Below, piece by piece: positions 12,484 to 23,686 of a stretch of 64,000 nucleotides of DNA; position 1 is the first letter of the stretch; each line of letters starts with the position of its first letter. The position numbers were made by a program, and so were the translations under genes. The notes under the pieces are model-generated. The model saw only the letters and a program-made list of their open reading frames with translations. It was not told where the DNA came from and did no database searches. Source of the DNA: Mariniblastus sp. (GTDB taxonomy: Bacteria; Planctomycetota; Planctomycetia; Pirellulales; Pirellulaceae); contig JAQWLH010000043.1 in NCBI GenBank assembly GCA_029247405.1, forward strand, positions 29,657 through 93,656. Reading direction: 5' to 3'.

Positions 12484-12557
12484 TGGACGATATTGGACTT
12501 GAACCAACGACCTCCTCGATGTCAACGAGGCGCTCTAGCCAACTGAGCTAATCGTCC
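12484..12557 (-). tRNA. tRNA-Val(GAC)
   Basis: Minus-strand cloverleaf: acceptor GGACGAT/ATCGTCC, D arm TAGCTCAGTTGGCTAGAGC, anticodon arm CCTCG-TTGACAT-CGAGG, T arm GGTTCAAGTCC. Confidence 0.93.
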
Positions 12558-12935
12558 TGAATGCGTGGGATTATTTCCAATCTCACTTATCCTCCGGATT
12601 ATAACCGGAGACGCGTAGATTGAATATCGCCATTTTATCATGAATTCTTTATTCCGAACGACCGGATTGGGCCTCTCTGCGGGATGAATTTTATAACCCG
12701 CTTTTTTATTGGCAAAATATGCGTGGGCGACAAGGGATCTCACTCCCTTCTCATCTGAGAATCCAACATCGAATGAAACGGCTTGGATCTCAAATGAAGG
12801 GACCTGGGACGGGTGTGATGAAAACTCCGGCAGGCCACCTGAAAAAAGAGACCAGAGATCCCCCTAGGTTCAGCCAATTTCACTCCCAACAGCCGCTCAA
12901 ACGACTGTTACCAATTTGCTCTAGAACCCTACGAG

Positions 12936-13427
12936 CTACAATTTGGGCGCCGGTTTTTCGGCAAGCTTACAAATGACGTCAAACTGCTTTTTGGTCACCG
13001 GTTGAATCGAAAGGCGAGTTCCTTTTTGCAACAGAACCATGCCTTCAAGACTCTTAATCCCGCGCAGCTCATTGAGTGATAGCTCACGTTTAAACTTCTT
13101 TTGAAGCTTAATATCGACCATAAACCAACGTGGTTCAGCTTGTTTTGACTTGGGGTCGTAGTGCTTATCTTTGGGGTCAAACGCAGTAAAGTCCGGGTAC
13201 GATTCTTTGACAATTTTTGCCACCCCCGCAACACCCGGAGGTTTGGCATTGGAATGATAGAATAAAACCTGATGACCTTTTTTCATGTCATCTCGCATGA
13301 AGTTTCTGGCCTGGTAGTTGCGGACCCCATCCCAGTGGGTCGTTTTATTTTTTTCGGCAGCTAGGTCATCAATTGAAAAACAATCGGGTTCTGATTTCAT
13401 CAACCAGTATTTCATAGGTGCAGGCAT
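12936..13427 (-). CDS. EVE domain-containing protein
   Basis: MKYWLMKSEPDCFSIDDLA...HWDGVRNYQARNFMRDDMKKGHQVLFYHSN is the typical EVE signature. Confidence 0.92.
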   Translation of the reverse strand: MPAPMKYWLMKSEPDCFSIDDLAAEKNKTTHWDGVRNYQARNFMRDDMKKGHQVLFYHSNAKPPGVAGVAKIVKESYPDFTAFDPKDKHYDPKSKQAEPRWFMVDIKLQKKFKRELSLNELRGIKSLEGMVLLQKGTRLSIQPVTKKQFDVICKLAEKPAPKL

Positions 13428-13621
13428 AGTCTTTGGGGGGTTAAAGTTCTCTCAAGCCAATTAAGACGTGAAACAATTGATTGAGCCTTGCTCAAATTTG
13501 GCGACCGGCATAATGAAGTTTTCTGGGACCTATTCACAACGGCTGCGAAACTGCGGCGACGCCTGCCTGCAGGGATTCCATCGAACAATGACACTCAATT
13601 TAGGCAGAAGAAATCCTTCGA

Positions 13622-14647
13622 TTACTTTCCATTAACCATGGCCCGCATATTACCAGCGCGAAATGCTTCAGCCATCGCCTGAGGAACTTCCGCCTCAGCC
13701 ATGACCAGCTGGGCGCGTTGCAATGCAACATCAGCTTTCATTTCCTGCTCTTTAGCAATTGCATCGGCGCGACGTTTTTCCGCAGCTGCCTGAGCAACAC
13801 GCGTATCGGCTTCAGCCTGATCGGCCTGAAGTCGCGCCCCGATATTCTCACCGACGTCGATGTCGGCGATGTCGATCGAAACAATTTCAAAGGCGGTGTG
13901 GGCATCAAGACCACGTTCGAGAACCGCACGAGAAATGAGATCCGGATTTTCGAGAACTTGCTGGTGACGATCCGCAGATCCAATCGACGAAATGATTGAC
14001 TCGCCCACTCGTGCGATGATCGTTTCTTCGGTTGCGCCACCGATCAATTGCTCAAGGTTGGTTCGCACCGTTACACGGGCGCGAATCTTAAGCTCAACAC
14101 CATCTTTCGACATCGCACTCAAAAAGTTTTTGCCACTTCGTTGTGGATCAGGGCAGTCAATGACTTTGGGATACACCGATGTTCTGACGGCATCCATGAC
14201 ATCGCGGCCGGCCAAGTCAATGGCTGCCGAGCGATCGAAATCGAGATCAATGTTAGCTCGCTGCGCTGCGATGATCGAGTTAATGACTTTCATCACATCG
14301 CCACCTGCAAGATAATGCGCTTCAAGCTGTTCGGTGCTGATGCCGTCTTTGCGATCAACGTTAAGGCCAGCCTGCTTCGCCATCACTTTGGCTTTAACGA
14401 TCATGTCAGGACGGACTTTTCGAAACCCCATTCCGATGAGACTGAACATGCTGACATCAGCGCCCGACATGTAGGCTTGAAACCATAGCTTTCCGTAGGT
14501 CAGCAAAGCCATCCCCAGAGCGAGTGCCATCAGAACAAGCAGGGCAATTCCACCCCAGATTGCGTATCGGGTGATTTCGCCTTTATCTAGGTCTTCTAGT
14601 TGAGCAACAAACAAACTCAGCTCGATAAATCTTTGATCGAAGTGCAC
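13622..14647 (-). CDS. floA: Flotillin-like protein FloA
   Basis: N-terminal TM then [24 protein letters not shown]...[36 protein letters not shown], and C-terminal Ala/Glu-rich coiled coil. Confidence 0.93.
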   Translation of the reverse strand: MHFDQRFIELSLFVAQLEDLDKGEITRYAIWGGIALLVLMALALGMALLTYGKLWFQAYMSGADVSMFSLIGMGFRKVRPDMIVKAKVMAKQAGLNVDRKDGISTEQLEAHYLAGGDVMKVINSIIAAQRANIDLDFDRSAAIDLAGRDVMDAVRTSVYPKVIDCPDPQRSGKNFLSAMSKDGVELKIRARVTVRTNLEQLIGGATEETIIARVGESIISSIGSADRHQQVLENPDLISRAVLERGLDAHTAFEIVSIDIADIDVGENIGARLQADQAEADTRVAQAAAEKRRADAIAKEQEMKADVALQRAQLVMAEAEVPQAMAEAFRAGNMRAMVNGK

Positions 14648-14913
14648 AGCACTACCTCAGGTTTCTGGACTCAAATGAATATCCATCCATGATAACGACC
14701 TGATTGGTGAACTGCCAGTCAATCGGGGGAGGTTCTCGTTTGCAATCGACCTACTCAACTGGGAACCGACTCCAGTCTTTGCGATAGCATTTGGCTTTGC
14801 ACCTTTTGCCGAATAAGCACCCAATGACTGGCAGCCCGAGCCGCAAAAACTTGCTTTTTAGGTACACCGCACTGATGGCAAAACCGACCACAAAGTTCGT
14901 TTCGAAACCGCTT

Positions 14914-16059
14914 TTAGTCGATCCAGCCACCGCCGAGGACTTGGTCACCGAGATAACAGACCACTGCCTGCCCGGGAGCGACGCCATTTTGCGGGGTCTC
15001 AAATTCCACCCGGAGGCGACCGTCCGCAACAACCTCCGCCATGGCTGGCTTGGCCTGACTGTTGTATCGAATTTGCGCCAGGCATTGAAACCTTCCCGCC
15101 GGAGGATCGGTCAGCCAATTAGTGTCGCTACCCGTCAACTCCGCTCGACCCAGTTCATCAAGCCGCCCAATCACCACCCGCCGACTTTCAGTTTCGATTT
15201 TGACAACAAAGTAAGGCTCACCCATCGCCACTCCCAAACCTTTGCGCTGACCGATCGTAAACCGCTCAATGCCGGGATGCTGGCCAACAACCTTACCATC
15301 GGTCGTCACAATCTCACCCGCAAGTTCACCGCCTGACTCGCTGACAATATCGCCGCGACGCTGCCGAACAAATTCATCATGCTTACCAGAGGTCACGAAG
15401 CAAATTTCCTGACTGTCTTTTTTTTCGGCAACATTGAGCCCAAGCTCGCCAGCAATCTTGCGAATAAATGATTTGTCATATTGGCCAACAGGAAGCAACA
15501 TCCGTTCAAGGTATTTTCGTTTAATACCAAACAAGACGTACGATTGATCTTTGTCATCATCCACACCACGTATCAAACGCAGTTCACCTTCGTCACGCAG
15601 CAACTGGGCGTAATGGCCTGTCGCCAAATACTCGGCCCCTACGCTGTCAGCATAGTCAAACAACTTGCCAAACTTGATTTTGTTATTGCACATAACACAT
15701 GGATTGGGTGTACGGCCAATCGTGTACTCGTCAACAAAATAATCGATGATACCGCGAAACTCTTCCTCGAGGTTGAGTGCGTAAAATGGTATCCCCAAAC
15801 GCTCAGCCACGCGCCGTCCATCTTCGGCATCCGAAGCGCTGCAACAACCCTGTTTGTGATCGGCCCGATTATTAAGGATAGGAAGCAGTGGTGAAGAGCT
15901 GACCTTGCCATCAATCGCGCAAGCCTCAACCGCTTTTTCACCGTGACGCATAAACACGCCAATCACCTCGTGCCCCTGTTCGATCAACAGGTGGGCCGCA
16001 ACGCTGGAGTCGACGCCTCCAGACATGGCTAAAACTACACGGGCCAACCGACTCTCCAA
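14914..16059 (-). CDS. mnmA: tRNA-specific 2-thiouridylase MnmA
   Basis: PP-loop AMSGGVDSSVAA; NPCVMCNNKIKFG; ATGHYA; DQSYVLF; GQRKGLGVAMGEPYFV. Confidence 0.95.
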   Translation of the reverse strand: MESRLARVVLAMSGGVDSSVAAHLLIEQGHEVIGVFMRHGEKAVEACAIDGKVSSSPLLPILNNRADHKQGCCSASDAEDGRRVAERLGIPFYALNLEEEFRGIIDYFVDEYTIGRTPNPCVMCNNKIKFGKLFDYADSVGAEYLATGHYAQLLRDEGELRLIRGVDDDKDQSYVLFGIKRKYLERMLLPVGQYDKSFIRKIAGELGLNVAEKKDSQEICFVTSGKHDEFVRQRRGDIVSESGGELAGEIVTTDGKVVGQHPGIERFTIGQRKGLGVAMGEPYFVVKIETESRRVVIGRLDELGRAELTGSDTNWLTDPPAGRFQCLAQIRYNSQAKPAMAEVVADGRLRVEFETPQNGVAPGQAVVCYLGDQVLGGGWID

Positions 16060-16660
16060 TCATGGTTAATATTCTGTTTGCGTTTTAAACATTTGAAACG
16101 CCGTCTCTAGTTATATACAACGGCTGCTTTTTCGGAGGATCAATTTTAGAATTCACCGAGAGGATTATTAACCCCGACGACGCGACTTCCTCTTCCGTCT
16201 CCAAAAAACGCCCGAGTTCATCCATCAAAATTAATCACACAACTTTGGACTCGCCATTGAATGCCGCACTTCTGTTTCGCTGCCAGCTGACCGCTTCGAA
16301 ACCTTGGCTGAGAGCTTTGGCGGGAGCTCTTTGACATTCATTTAACCCATCAAAAGCGACAGCGAGGGCTGGTTTACCCTTCAACCGAAAAACCAAACAT
16401 TTGACGCTTCAGCCTAAGCTTAATTCTGCAGAAGTATAACAAAAGGCTAGCAATTCACCGACCATCACCAGGCCGCAAAGTCGTTGAAAGCCCACTCAAA
16501 AGTGGCCAACAGCAAGCCTCTTTACACTGACAGGTAAAAAAACCTCCATCGGATACCGCTCTAAGAGAAAGAGACTTCAAAACGATATTGATCAACTTTT
16601 GCAATTCTAAGATGCTCTACAGCATGTTGTTGCACCCGTACGCCGGTAAGTCTATTGAAT

Positions 16661-17839
16661 ATGATCACCAAGCCCCAACACGTAACCAAAGAACGCTCGA
16701 ACCTATTTCGTGCACTCGGGCCGTCGAATCCACCCGATCAAATTGAAATCAACAGCCGTTCGTATGCGCTCACTAAAATTGTAAAACACGACTCTTGGGC
16801 CGCGACGTCTTTCTACCAATCTGCCGACTCGGGGCCAAAGCACACAGTCGTTTGCAAACTCAATCGAATTCAGCCCATTGGCCTCATTCCGATGGCCTGG
16901 CTCGGACGGCGACTGGCGCAACGCGAAAGCCGGATGTATCAGGAGTTGAGCGATCTTCCCAATATTGCGGAAGGGTACAACGAAGTTTTGTTCCAAGGCA
17001 AAGTATTACCCAATGCGTGCGCCCATGACTTTCTCGATGGACATCCACTTCGCTGGCACGACAACGTTGATGATCTGTTTTTTGACGGACTAGACAACAC
17101 GCTTACTGCAATGCACCAGCGAAATATCGCTTACGTCGATATGAATAAATCAGAAAACGTGATCGTGAATCAACAGGGTGAACCCTGCCTGATCGACTTT
17201 CAAATCAGTGTGCGTTGGCACAACCGTTTGATGTCAGGTCTGTTGTCCATGCTCCAGAAAAGCGACCTCTACCATAGCTTCAAGCTCCGACGCCGGTTCC
17301 GCCCGGATCAAGTCGAGACCGACGACGCAAAAAATCGAGTGCCTTGGTGGATCCGAGGACACCGCATGATCGCTAACCCTTTTCGTGCGACTCGCCGTCG
17401 GTTGCTCGTCGCCCTGGGGATTCGCAGTGGCAATGGCAAACCTCAAAGCGAAGCATTTATCGAAGAAGCGTTGCAATCTTCGGGCGACAAAATCATTGGG
17501 AATGATCTGGAAAAACCGATCTTGAGGCTGTACCAGTTATTAAGAAGCCCACTCTACGTGGAGCGATTCGGATCGAGTCATGATTACGTCGCACAAATGG
17601 CAGCCGACTTGATTGGAGAAAACTCTGCTCAGCTGCCTGACCAAGATCTGCTGCAAAAAATCATCCGCACCAATGACCATGACAAGGTCGTTGAGTTGTT
17701 GAGATCCAAGATATTCTTCGTCTTGAGCGATTGCTGGGACTCGAACGCCTTAGAGGCGATCATAACGAGGATTGAAATGTCCTTGTCCCCTCAATCATCC
17801 GCGATTACGCCCCTCTCTTCGCCAATTATGGCTGCGTAG
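16661..17839 (+). CDS. Atypical protein-kinase-like protein (RIO/LPS-kinase-like fold)
   Basis: ATG at 16661 in the frame of ORF 16655..17839. VVCKLNR (possible ATP-binding Lys), HQRNIAYVDMNKSENVIVNQQGEPCLIDFQIS resembling catalytic and Mg-binding loops. Confidence 0.65.
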   Translation: MITKPQHVTKERSNLFRALGPSNPPDQIEINSRSYALTKIVKHDSWAATSFYQSADSGPKHTVVCKLNRIQPIGLIPMAWLGRRLAQRESRMYQELSDLPNIAEGYNEVLFQGKVLPNACAHDFLDGHPLRWHDNVDDLFFDGLDNTLTAMHQRNIAYVDMNKSENVIVNQQGEPCLIDFQISVRWHNRLMSGLLSMLQKSDLYHSFKLRRRFRPDQVETDDAKNRVPWWIRGHRMIANPFRATRRRLLVALGIRSGNGKPQSEAFIEEALQSSGDKIIGNDLEKPILRLYQLLRSPLYVERFGSSHDYVAQMAADLIGENSAQLPDQDLLQKIIRTNDHDKVVELLRSKIFFVLSDCWDSNALEAIITRIEMSLSPQSSAITPLSSPIMAA

Positions 17840-18142
17840 CGCCACGTCAAACCGGTGCTCAAGAACTACGATTGGCGACCATTTGAACCAGCTTTGGGCC
17901 GCCTGCACCGCTTCCAAACGGATCCCAAAATGCCTTGCAAATACCGATTTCGGCTATCGGAATCGATATTTGGCAGATATGATTCTGTCTCTTGATCTTC
18001 GGGCTCGCCACGCAATTCTCGACAAAGGATTGCGGCTAAATTCTAAGTGGCAATACGGGCGAGATCTACCGAGCAACCTGCGACCGAAAAAAACACATTT
18101 CGACCGTTCAAAGGTTACACCCCCTCACTCCAAAGCAGTTTC

Positions 18143-19966
18143 ATGACCGCACGAAAAGACATTCGCAACATCGTCATCATCGCCCACGTCGATCATGGCA
18201 AAACAACCCTCGTCGACTGCCTGTTGCATCAAAGCGGACAGTTTCGGGAATCACAACTACAGGGTGAGCGGATTCTCGACTCGGGAGATATCGAAAAAGA
18301 GCGAGGAATCACCATTCTCGCGAAGAACATCGCATTGCCCTACAAGGGCGTGAAGATCAACATCATTGATACGCCTGGTCACGCTGATTTTGGCGGCGAA
18401 GTGGAACGTGTCCTCAAGATGGCCGATGGCGCACTGCTGTTGGTCGATGCGGCCGAGGGCCCGATGCCCCAAACGCGTTTTGTCCTCGGCAAAGCTCTCG
18501 AAGCCGGACTCAAACCCATCGTCGTTGTCAACAAAGTTGACCGGCCTGATGCAAGAACCGCCGAAGTTGTCGACGAAGCGATGGAATTGATTCTGGAAAT
18601 GGGCGGTGAGGAATATCTGGATAACTTTCATTATATCTATGCATCAGCCAAAGACGGCTATGCGACGACCGAGCCAAACACCTTCGAAGGCAACATGGAA
18701 CCGCTTTTGGATCTGGTGCTGGAGCAAATCGAACCACCCGTTATTGAGCCTGGCAAGTTTCGGATGGGTGTAACCACCATGGACTGGTCCGAATTCGTCG
18801 GACGAATCGCAGTCGGAAAAATTGTCTCCGGTTTTGTTAAAAAAGGCCAATCGGTAAACGTGATTGGCTCCGATGGAAAATCACGGGTCTGTAAAATATC
18901 GACGCTTAACTCCTTTGACAAACTTGGGCGAGTCGAGGTGGAGCGCTGCGAGGCAGGTGAAGTTTGCGCGATCATTGGAATTGAAGACATCGAAATCGGC
19001 GATACGATTTGTGATCTGGAAATCACGGAACCACTACCGCGAATTTCAGTCGATGAACCAACATTGCAAATGGTGTTTTCCATCAACAGCTCTCCTTTGG
19101 TTGGTAAGGAAGGAAAATACGTCACCAGTCGTCAGTTGCGAGAAAGGCTGATGAAAGAGCTTGACCGAAACGTCGCCTTGCGAGTCGAGCCGATGGAAAG
19201 TGGTGACTCTTTTGCCGTTTCAGGACGCGGAATTCTGCATCTGGCCGTTTTGATCGAAACCATGCGGCGCGAGGGATTTGAATTGTCCGTCGGCAAACCA
19301 AAAGTCGTTATCAAAGAGATCGATGGGAAAAAACACGAGCCATTTGAAACGCTCGTCGTTGAAGTGCCCACCGATAAATTTGGGCCTGTCATGGAAATGG
19401 TCGGCAATCGACGGGGTGAAATGCAGGAAATGTCGACGCGAGGAGATTTCACCCTCGCGACATTCATTGTTCCATCCCGCGGCCTGATTGGAATGCGAAC
19501 CAAACTGCTAAACGCCACGCAAGGTACGGTAATCCTGAACCATCGCTTTTTTGAATTCAGACCGCTCGAAGGTGAAATCGCGGCACGCCCCAATGGAGTC
19601 ATGATCTCCATGGTGCCGGGCAAGGCAGTCGGATTCGCTCTCTCAACGCTCCAACAGCGAGCTGAAATGTTTGTTGCTCCCGGAGATGCAGTTTACGAGG
19701 GCATGATCGTCGGAGAAAACGCCCGATCGAACGACCTCCCCGTTAACCCCACACGAGCTAAACAACTAACCAACATGCGGGCCTCAGGGACCGACGAAAA
19801 CGTTCAACTCAAGCCGGCTCGTTTATTTTCACTCGAATCAGCATTGGAATATGTTGAAGACGATGAATGGGTTGAAATCACTCCCGGCTGTATTCGGTTG
19901 CGAAAGATGTTACTGAAAGAATCTGATCGCAAACGGGCAGGTCGAGCAGCACTTTCCGCCAATTAA
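18143..19966 (+). CDS. typA: Ribosome-associated GTPase TypA/BipA
   Basis: [32 protein letters not shown] start at 18143; G-motifs [16 protein letters not shown] and [10 protein letters not shown]-terminal [14 protein letters not shown]. Confidence 0.96.
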   Translation: MTARKDIRNIVIIAHVDHGKTTLVDCLLHQSGQFRESQLQGERILDSGDIEKERGITILAKNIALPYKGVKINIIDTPGHADFGGEVERVLKMADGALLLVDAAEGPMPQTRFVLGKALEAGLKPIVVVNKVDRPDARTAEVVDEAMELILEMGGEEYLDNFHYIYASAKDGYATTEPNTFEGNMEPLLDLVLEQIEPPVIEPGKFRMGVTTMDWSEFVGRIAVGKIVSGFVKKGQSVNVIGSDGKSRVCKISTLNSFDKLGRVEVERCEAGEVCAIIGIEDIEIGDTICDLEITEPLPRISVDEPTLQMVFSINSSPLVGKEGKYVTSRQLRERLMKELDRNVALRVEPMESGDSFAVSGRGILHLAVLIETMRREGFELSVGKPKVVIKEIDGKKHEPFETLVVEVPTDKFGPVMEMVGNRRGEMQEMSTRGDFTLATFIVPSRGLIGMRTKLLNATQGTVILNHRFFEFRPLEGEIAARPNGVMISMVPGKAVGFALSTLQQRAEMFVAPGDAVYEGMIVGENARSNDLPVNPTRAKQLTNMRASGTDENVQLKPARLFSLESALEYVEDDEWVEITPGCIRLRKMLLKESDRKRAGRAALSAN

Positions 19967-20106
19967 GAACCTGAGGATATTTGTTTTCCCTCAAAATTTG
20001 CCCTGATACTTAGCCGCTTTAGACACCCTTTGAGTCAAACGGAATTCTGGCGGATTGACCTTCAAGGCCCCTTCGCCGTTGTTCGCCGAGCCTAACGATT
20101 TTGCAT

Positions 20107-20140
20107 TGACCCCAGATTATCGTTAATTTCTCTGGGGTCA
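20107..20140. terminator. Stable hairpin between typA and the sulfatase; possible typA terminator or sulfatase leader structure
   Basis: 10-bp inverted repeat TGACCCCAGA (20107-20116) / TCTGGGGTCA (20131-20140). Only a weak T tract follows. Confidence 0.45.
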
Positions 20141-20174
20141 TTTGCCAGTGTCGTTTCCTTCCCAGAGACTCATC

Positions 20175-21596
20175 ATGAATCCCTGTTTTCGATCTATTAT
20201 TGCTTGCCTGATTTTCGTTTTAAGCTTGGCTTCCCCAAGCGAATCTGTCGCAGATGAATTGAATTCAGCAACCAAGCCAAATTTTGTCTTCATCATTGCT
20301 GATGATTGCACCCATCGTGACCTTGGCTGCTATGGCGGACAGGCACATACCCCCAACATTGACAAACTTGCAAAGCAGGGGATGCAGTTTAAAAAGTGCT
20401 TCCAAGCGGCCCCCATGTGCTCCCCCACACGGCACAATATTTACACAGGATTGTATCCGGTCAAGAGCGGGGCCTACCCCAATCATACCTTCGCCAAAAC
20501 CGGCACAAAAAGCATCGTTCAATACCTTCAACCGCATGGCTATCGCGTCGCGCTCTCTGGAAAAACACATATCTCTCCTAAGAATATTTTCGCTTTTGAA
20601 TACTCGGGCAAAAAAAATCCTGACCTTGATGCCATCGATAAACTTTTTGGTGAATGCAAAAAATCGTCGACCCCATTTTGCTTGTTCGCCTGTTCCAACG
20701 AACCTCATTCACCCTGGAACAAAGGTGACGCTTCTCGGTACCCACCTGAAGAAATCAAACTTCCTCCCTATTTTGTTGACACTTCAAAAATCCGCCAAGA
20801 CATGTCGGCTTATCTCGCTGAAATCACTTATTTCGATTGGCAAGTCGGGGAAATCCTTACCCGGCTTGAGAATCACGGACTGACCGACAACACGATGGTG
20901 GTTGTCGTCAGCGAGCAAGGCTCCGGCATGCCCTTCGCAAAATGGACTTGCTACGATGTGGGACTGCAAAGCGGCTGTATCGTCAAATGGCCCAATAAAA
21001 TACAGCCAGGATTAACGACCGAAGCGATGGTCGAGTACGTCGACATTCTGCCCACTTTTCTCGACGCCGCTCAGATCGAGCCGCCTGAAGTATTGGACGG
21101 AAAGAGCTTTTTACCCGTGCTTCGGGGCAAATCCAATCACCACAAAGATTTTGTCTATGGCATCATGACCACAAGCGGAATTATTAATGGCTCAAAGACA
21201 TTTGGAATTCGTTCGGTGCGCGGCAAACGATTCAAGTACATCTTAAATTTGACACCAGAAATTGAATTTACAAACGCGTGCACCAAAGGGGCAGCGTTCA
21301 AATCATGGGTAGCTCAAGCCCAATCAGGGGATGCTGACGCGGCAGATAAAGTTAAAAGATATTCATGGAGGCCGGCCGAAGAATTGTTCGACCTGGAAAC
21401 GGACGAATTTGAGTGGAATAACCTAGCTGAGGATCCGGCCTTTGCCGAAGTCAAATCTGAGTTAAAGCAAAAGCTTGCCAGCTGGATGGCGGAGCAAGGT
21501 GATGAGGGACAAAAAACCGAGCTGGAGGCACATGCACACCAAACTCGCAATCAAAAGAAAAGCAAATCGGGTTCCAAACAACGGAAGAACAAATAG
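20175..21596 (+). CDS. Exported sulfatase (formylglycine type)
   Basis: Signal peptide MNPCFRSIIACLIFVLSLASPSESVADE; NFVFIIADDCTHRDLGCYGG; Cys-type motif CSPTRHNIYTG. Confidence 0.92.
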   Translation: MNPCFRSIIACLIFVLSLASPSESVADELNSATKPNFVFIIADDCTHRDLGCYGGQAHTPNIDKLAKQGMQFKKCFQAAPMCSPTRHNIYTGLYPVKSGAYPNHTFAKTGTKSIVQYLQPHGYRVALSGKTHISPKNIFAFEYSGKKNPDLDAIDKLFGECKKSSTPFCLFACSNEPHSPWNKGDASRYPPEEIKLPPYFVDTSKIRQDMSAYLAEITYFDWQVGEILTRLENHGLTDNTMVVVVSEQGSGMPFAKWTCYDVGLQSGCIVKWPNKIQPGLTTEAMVEYVDILPTFLDAAQIEPPEVLDGKSFLPVLRGKSNHHKDFVYGIMTTSGIINGSKTFGIRSVRGKRFKYILNLTPEIEFTNACTKGAAFKSWVAQAQSGDADAADKVKRYSWRPAEELFDLETDEFEWNNLAEDPAFAEVKSELKQKLASWMAEQGDEGQKTELEAHAHQTRNQKKSKSGSKQRKNK

Positions 21597-21829
21597 CACG
21601 CTCTGATTTTGGGTGAGGTCTTTTCGATTCCCACCTCGGCACTTGGGGCTAGTGTCCACTTCACCAAGTTACCCCCGTTGCTGCGTTGTTGAATGTCAGC
21701 AGCAGACGCGACCTGCGACCTCACACTCGCTACCGCAGAGCCGCTCATCAATCCTCAACATTGAATCGAGCATCGAGCCCCCTGCCAGTTCACCTTCGCG
21801 GATGTTGGCACGCAGAAAGCGTGTACAAT

Positions 21830-22333
21830 TCAATGGCCAATTTTGACTGACGCGTCGCGAGAAAATTCGTCGAGCTCAGGAATCTGAATTCGAAAACGAA
21901 TCACAGACTGGGTCGCCTCAGCGGGGATCTGTAGATCACCTTGGGCATAGTGCGCAATTTCTTCATCGGTTCCCGGCTCATAAACAGTTTCAACTTCGTC
22001 TGTCAGGGCCGTCTCAATGTCATCCGGGTTGACTAATTGATTGAAGACTTTGGCATCAGCAAACGCTTGTCCGTTCTTCATAATAGCGACCGATGGTTCA
22101 ATGGTATCACCGCCATGAAAGTGGCTTCCGTGGTGGCCCAGCCAAATTTCAAAATCCGTATCAGCAATTTTTTCTTTGACTTCCCAAACCAGCTCATCCC
22201 CCGGTCCGTGCGAATGTGTCGCTTCATCCTTGTGTGTCTTGGGGGATTGGAGCTCTTCACCATCAATGCACCCCGCCGCACTGGAAAGTAAGGCAAGCAG
22301 AATAAGTGCAAAAAGTTGTTTTGAATATTTCAT
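21830..22333 (-). CDS. Putative lipoprotein, unknown function
   Basis: ORF 21830..22447. Likely true start MKYSKQLFALILLALLSSAAGCIDG at 22333 with lipobox SSAAGC. Confidence 0.7.
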   Translation of the reverse strand: MKYSKQLFALILLALLSSAAGCIDGEELQSPKTHKDEATHSHGPGDELVWEVKEKIADTDFEIWLGHHGSHFHGGDTIEPSVAIMKNGQAFADAKVFNQLVNPDDIETALTDEVETVYEPGTDEEIAHYAQGDLQIPAEATQSVIRFRIQIPELDEFSRDASVKIGH

Positions 22334-22468
22334 CGGACGTTTATTTTTCAATGTTGTTCTAGAACGCGAAATTATAGTTTTAATCTTATTTTGACATTCG
22401 CATCGATCAGTACCGCGAGTGCCTCGTGTGCCTCGTGTTTGCATCAAAGACCTTAAAACAGGGTGAGT

Positions 22469-23308
22469 TTACTTAGGCTCTTCCACATCACTTTCCAGCC
22501 ATGGATTCTCCCACTGACGGCATTGCCCCAAGTACTCGCCGTAAACTGGAAAATCCTCAGACCTCATTTCCAACCATTGCATCGAATCAGCGATTAACTC
22601 CTGCTCCTGTTCCAGCGACAACTCACCGGTCAAAACCTTGGTCCGCAAAAGTACAAAATATGTGTCTAAGACATCGCAACGGCAGTAGTCGTTTATTTTT
22701 TCAAGTTCCCCTTTGTTGTAAAGATCTTGAACCATGTGACCGGCGATTCCCATTTTCCCGGGCTTGCCAAGAATATTAGCAACTAAATTTAAACCACCAT
22801 TCAGCCGCGTCGCGCCATAGTTGGTCAGAACTTCCTGCAGATCAAAATGAGAGGCCTGATTGAACCGATTCCTTTTTTGATCGTATGTTCGATCTTGCAT
22901 ATTGAACCAGGCCGGCACACCAATTCCATATCGAAACGCTGACATCTCCATTAAGGGGATGTCGAATGTGCGACCATTGAAACTAACCAACGTTGGCATT
23001 TTGTAGGCTTTCCACCCGTCCCAAAAATGCTTGGTGATAATATGCGGCCGATATTTCGGAGCGTCTAAAGTCACGATGTCGATAATTTTCAGGTCGACAC
23101 CCACCTTGATGATCGCAACTGAGATCGGCAGGTGATAAGTGTAGGGAATAAACTCTGTCCCAAATTGCTCCAGCCTTTCCGAGCAGTAAACTTCGATCGC
23201 TTTTTCAGGAGAGTAATTCTCCGCGGGATAGCGAACATTCGAAATTAAATTGCCATCGGCGATGCTTTCGATATCGAAGACGAGATAGCTAACGGCGGGA
23301 GAAGACAT
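22469..23308 (-). CDS. PolB-like predicted 3'-5' exonuclease (DEDD fold)
   Basis: YLVFDIESIADG; LVSFNGRTFDIPLMEMSAFRYGI; HFDLQEVLTNYG; YCRCDVLDTYFVLLR. Confidence 0.88.
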   Translation of the reverse strand: MSSPAVSYLVFDIESIADGNLISNVRYPAENYSPEKAIEVYCSERLEQFGTEFIPYTYHLPISVAIIKVGVDLKIIDIVTLDAPKYRPHIITKHFWDGWKAYKMPTLVSFNGRTFDIPLMEMSAFRYGIGVPAWFNMQDRTYDQKRNRFNQASHFDLQEVLTNYGATRLNGGLNLVANILGKPGKMGIAGHMVQDLYNKGELEKINDYCRCDVLDTYFVLLRTKVLTGELSLEQEQELIADSMQWLEMRSEDFPVYGEYLGQCRQWENPWLESDVEEPK

Positions 23309-23545
23309 AAAACAATTTTTGGTTAGATATTCTACAAAAATTTGAGGACTTCATAATATCGCCAAGCCGATCATTTGAAAACTAAGCTGAAACTCAAAGT
23401 CGATTGTTTGAATGACCAGGAAGTACACGGGGATCAATTACAGCATCTTTGCCGACTGCGGGATTGAGGGTCTGACGGCGGTGCCCGCGAAACTTCCAAT
23501 GACAAACGCTGACTGGCATTCAAAGCGATTCAACGGTTAAGAGGG

Positions 23546-23593
23546 ATCTGCGTTTTTTTGAGGTAACCGCAGATTTGCTTTTTTTCAATCTGC
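23546..23593 (+). promoter_or_regulatory. Two mutually exclusive hairpins with T7 tracts upstream of the pepT-like gene (possible leader attenuator)
   Basis: ATCTGCG (23546-23552) can pair with CGCAGAT (23568-23574). Alternatively GCAGATT (23569-23575) pairs with AATCTGC (23587-23593). Each loop contains a 7-T run. Confidence 0.4.
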
Positions 23594-23686
23594 ATTTTGC
23601 CCACCACCCGCGAGACTAAATGCCAGATCGACTACACTGTTTGCATTGGTTTGCCGCATCAGCACCTTCAACCACCCCCATTTGAA

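Noticed and set aside
22333-22447. N-terminal extension of ORF 21830..22447 (MMQTRGTRGTRGT...)
   Set aside because: It comes from a short GTGCCTCGT tandem repeat, and a lipoprotein signal peptide begins at 22333, so the extension is probably untranslated.
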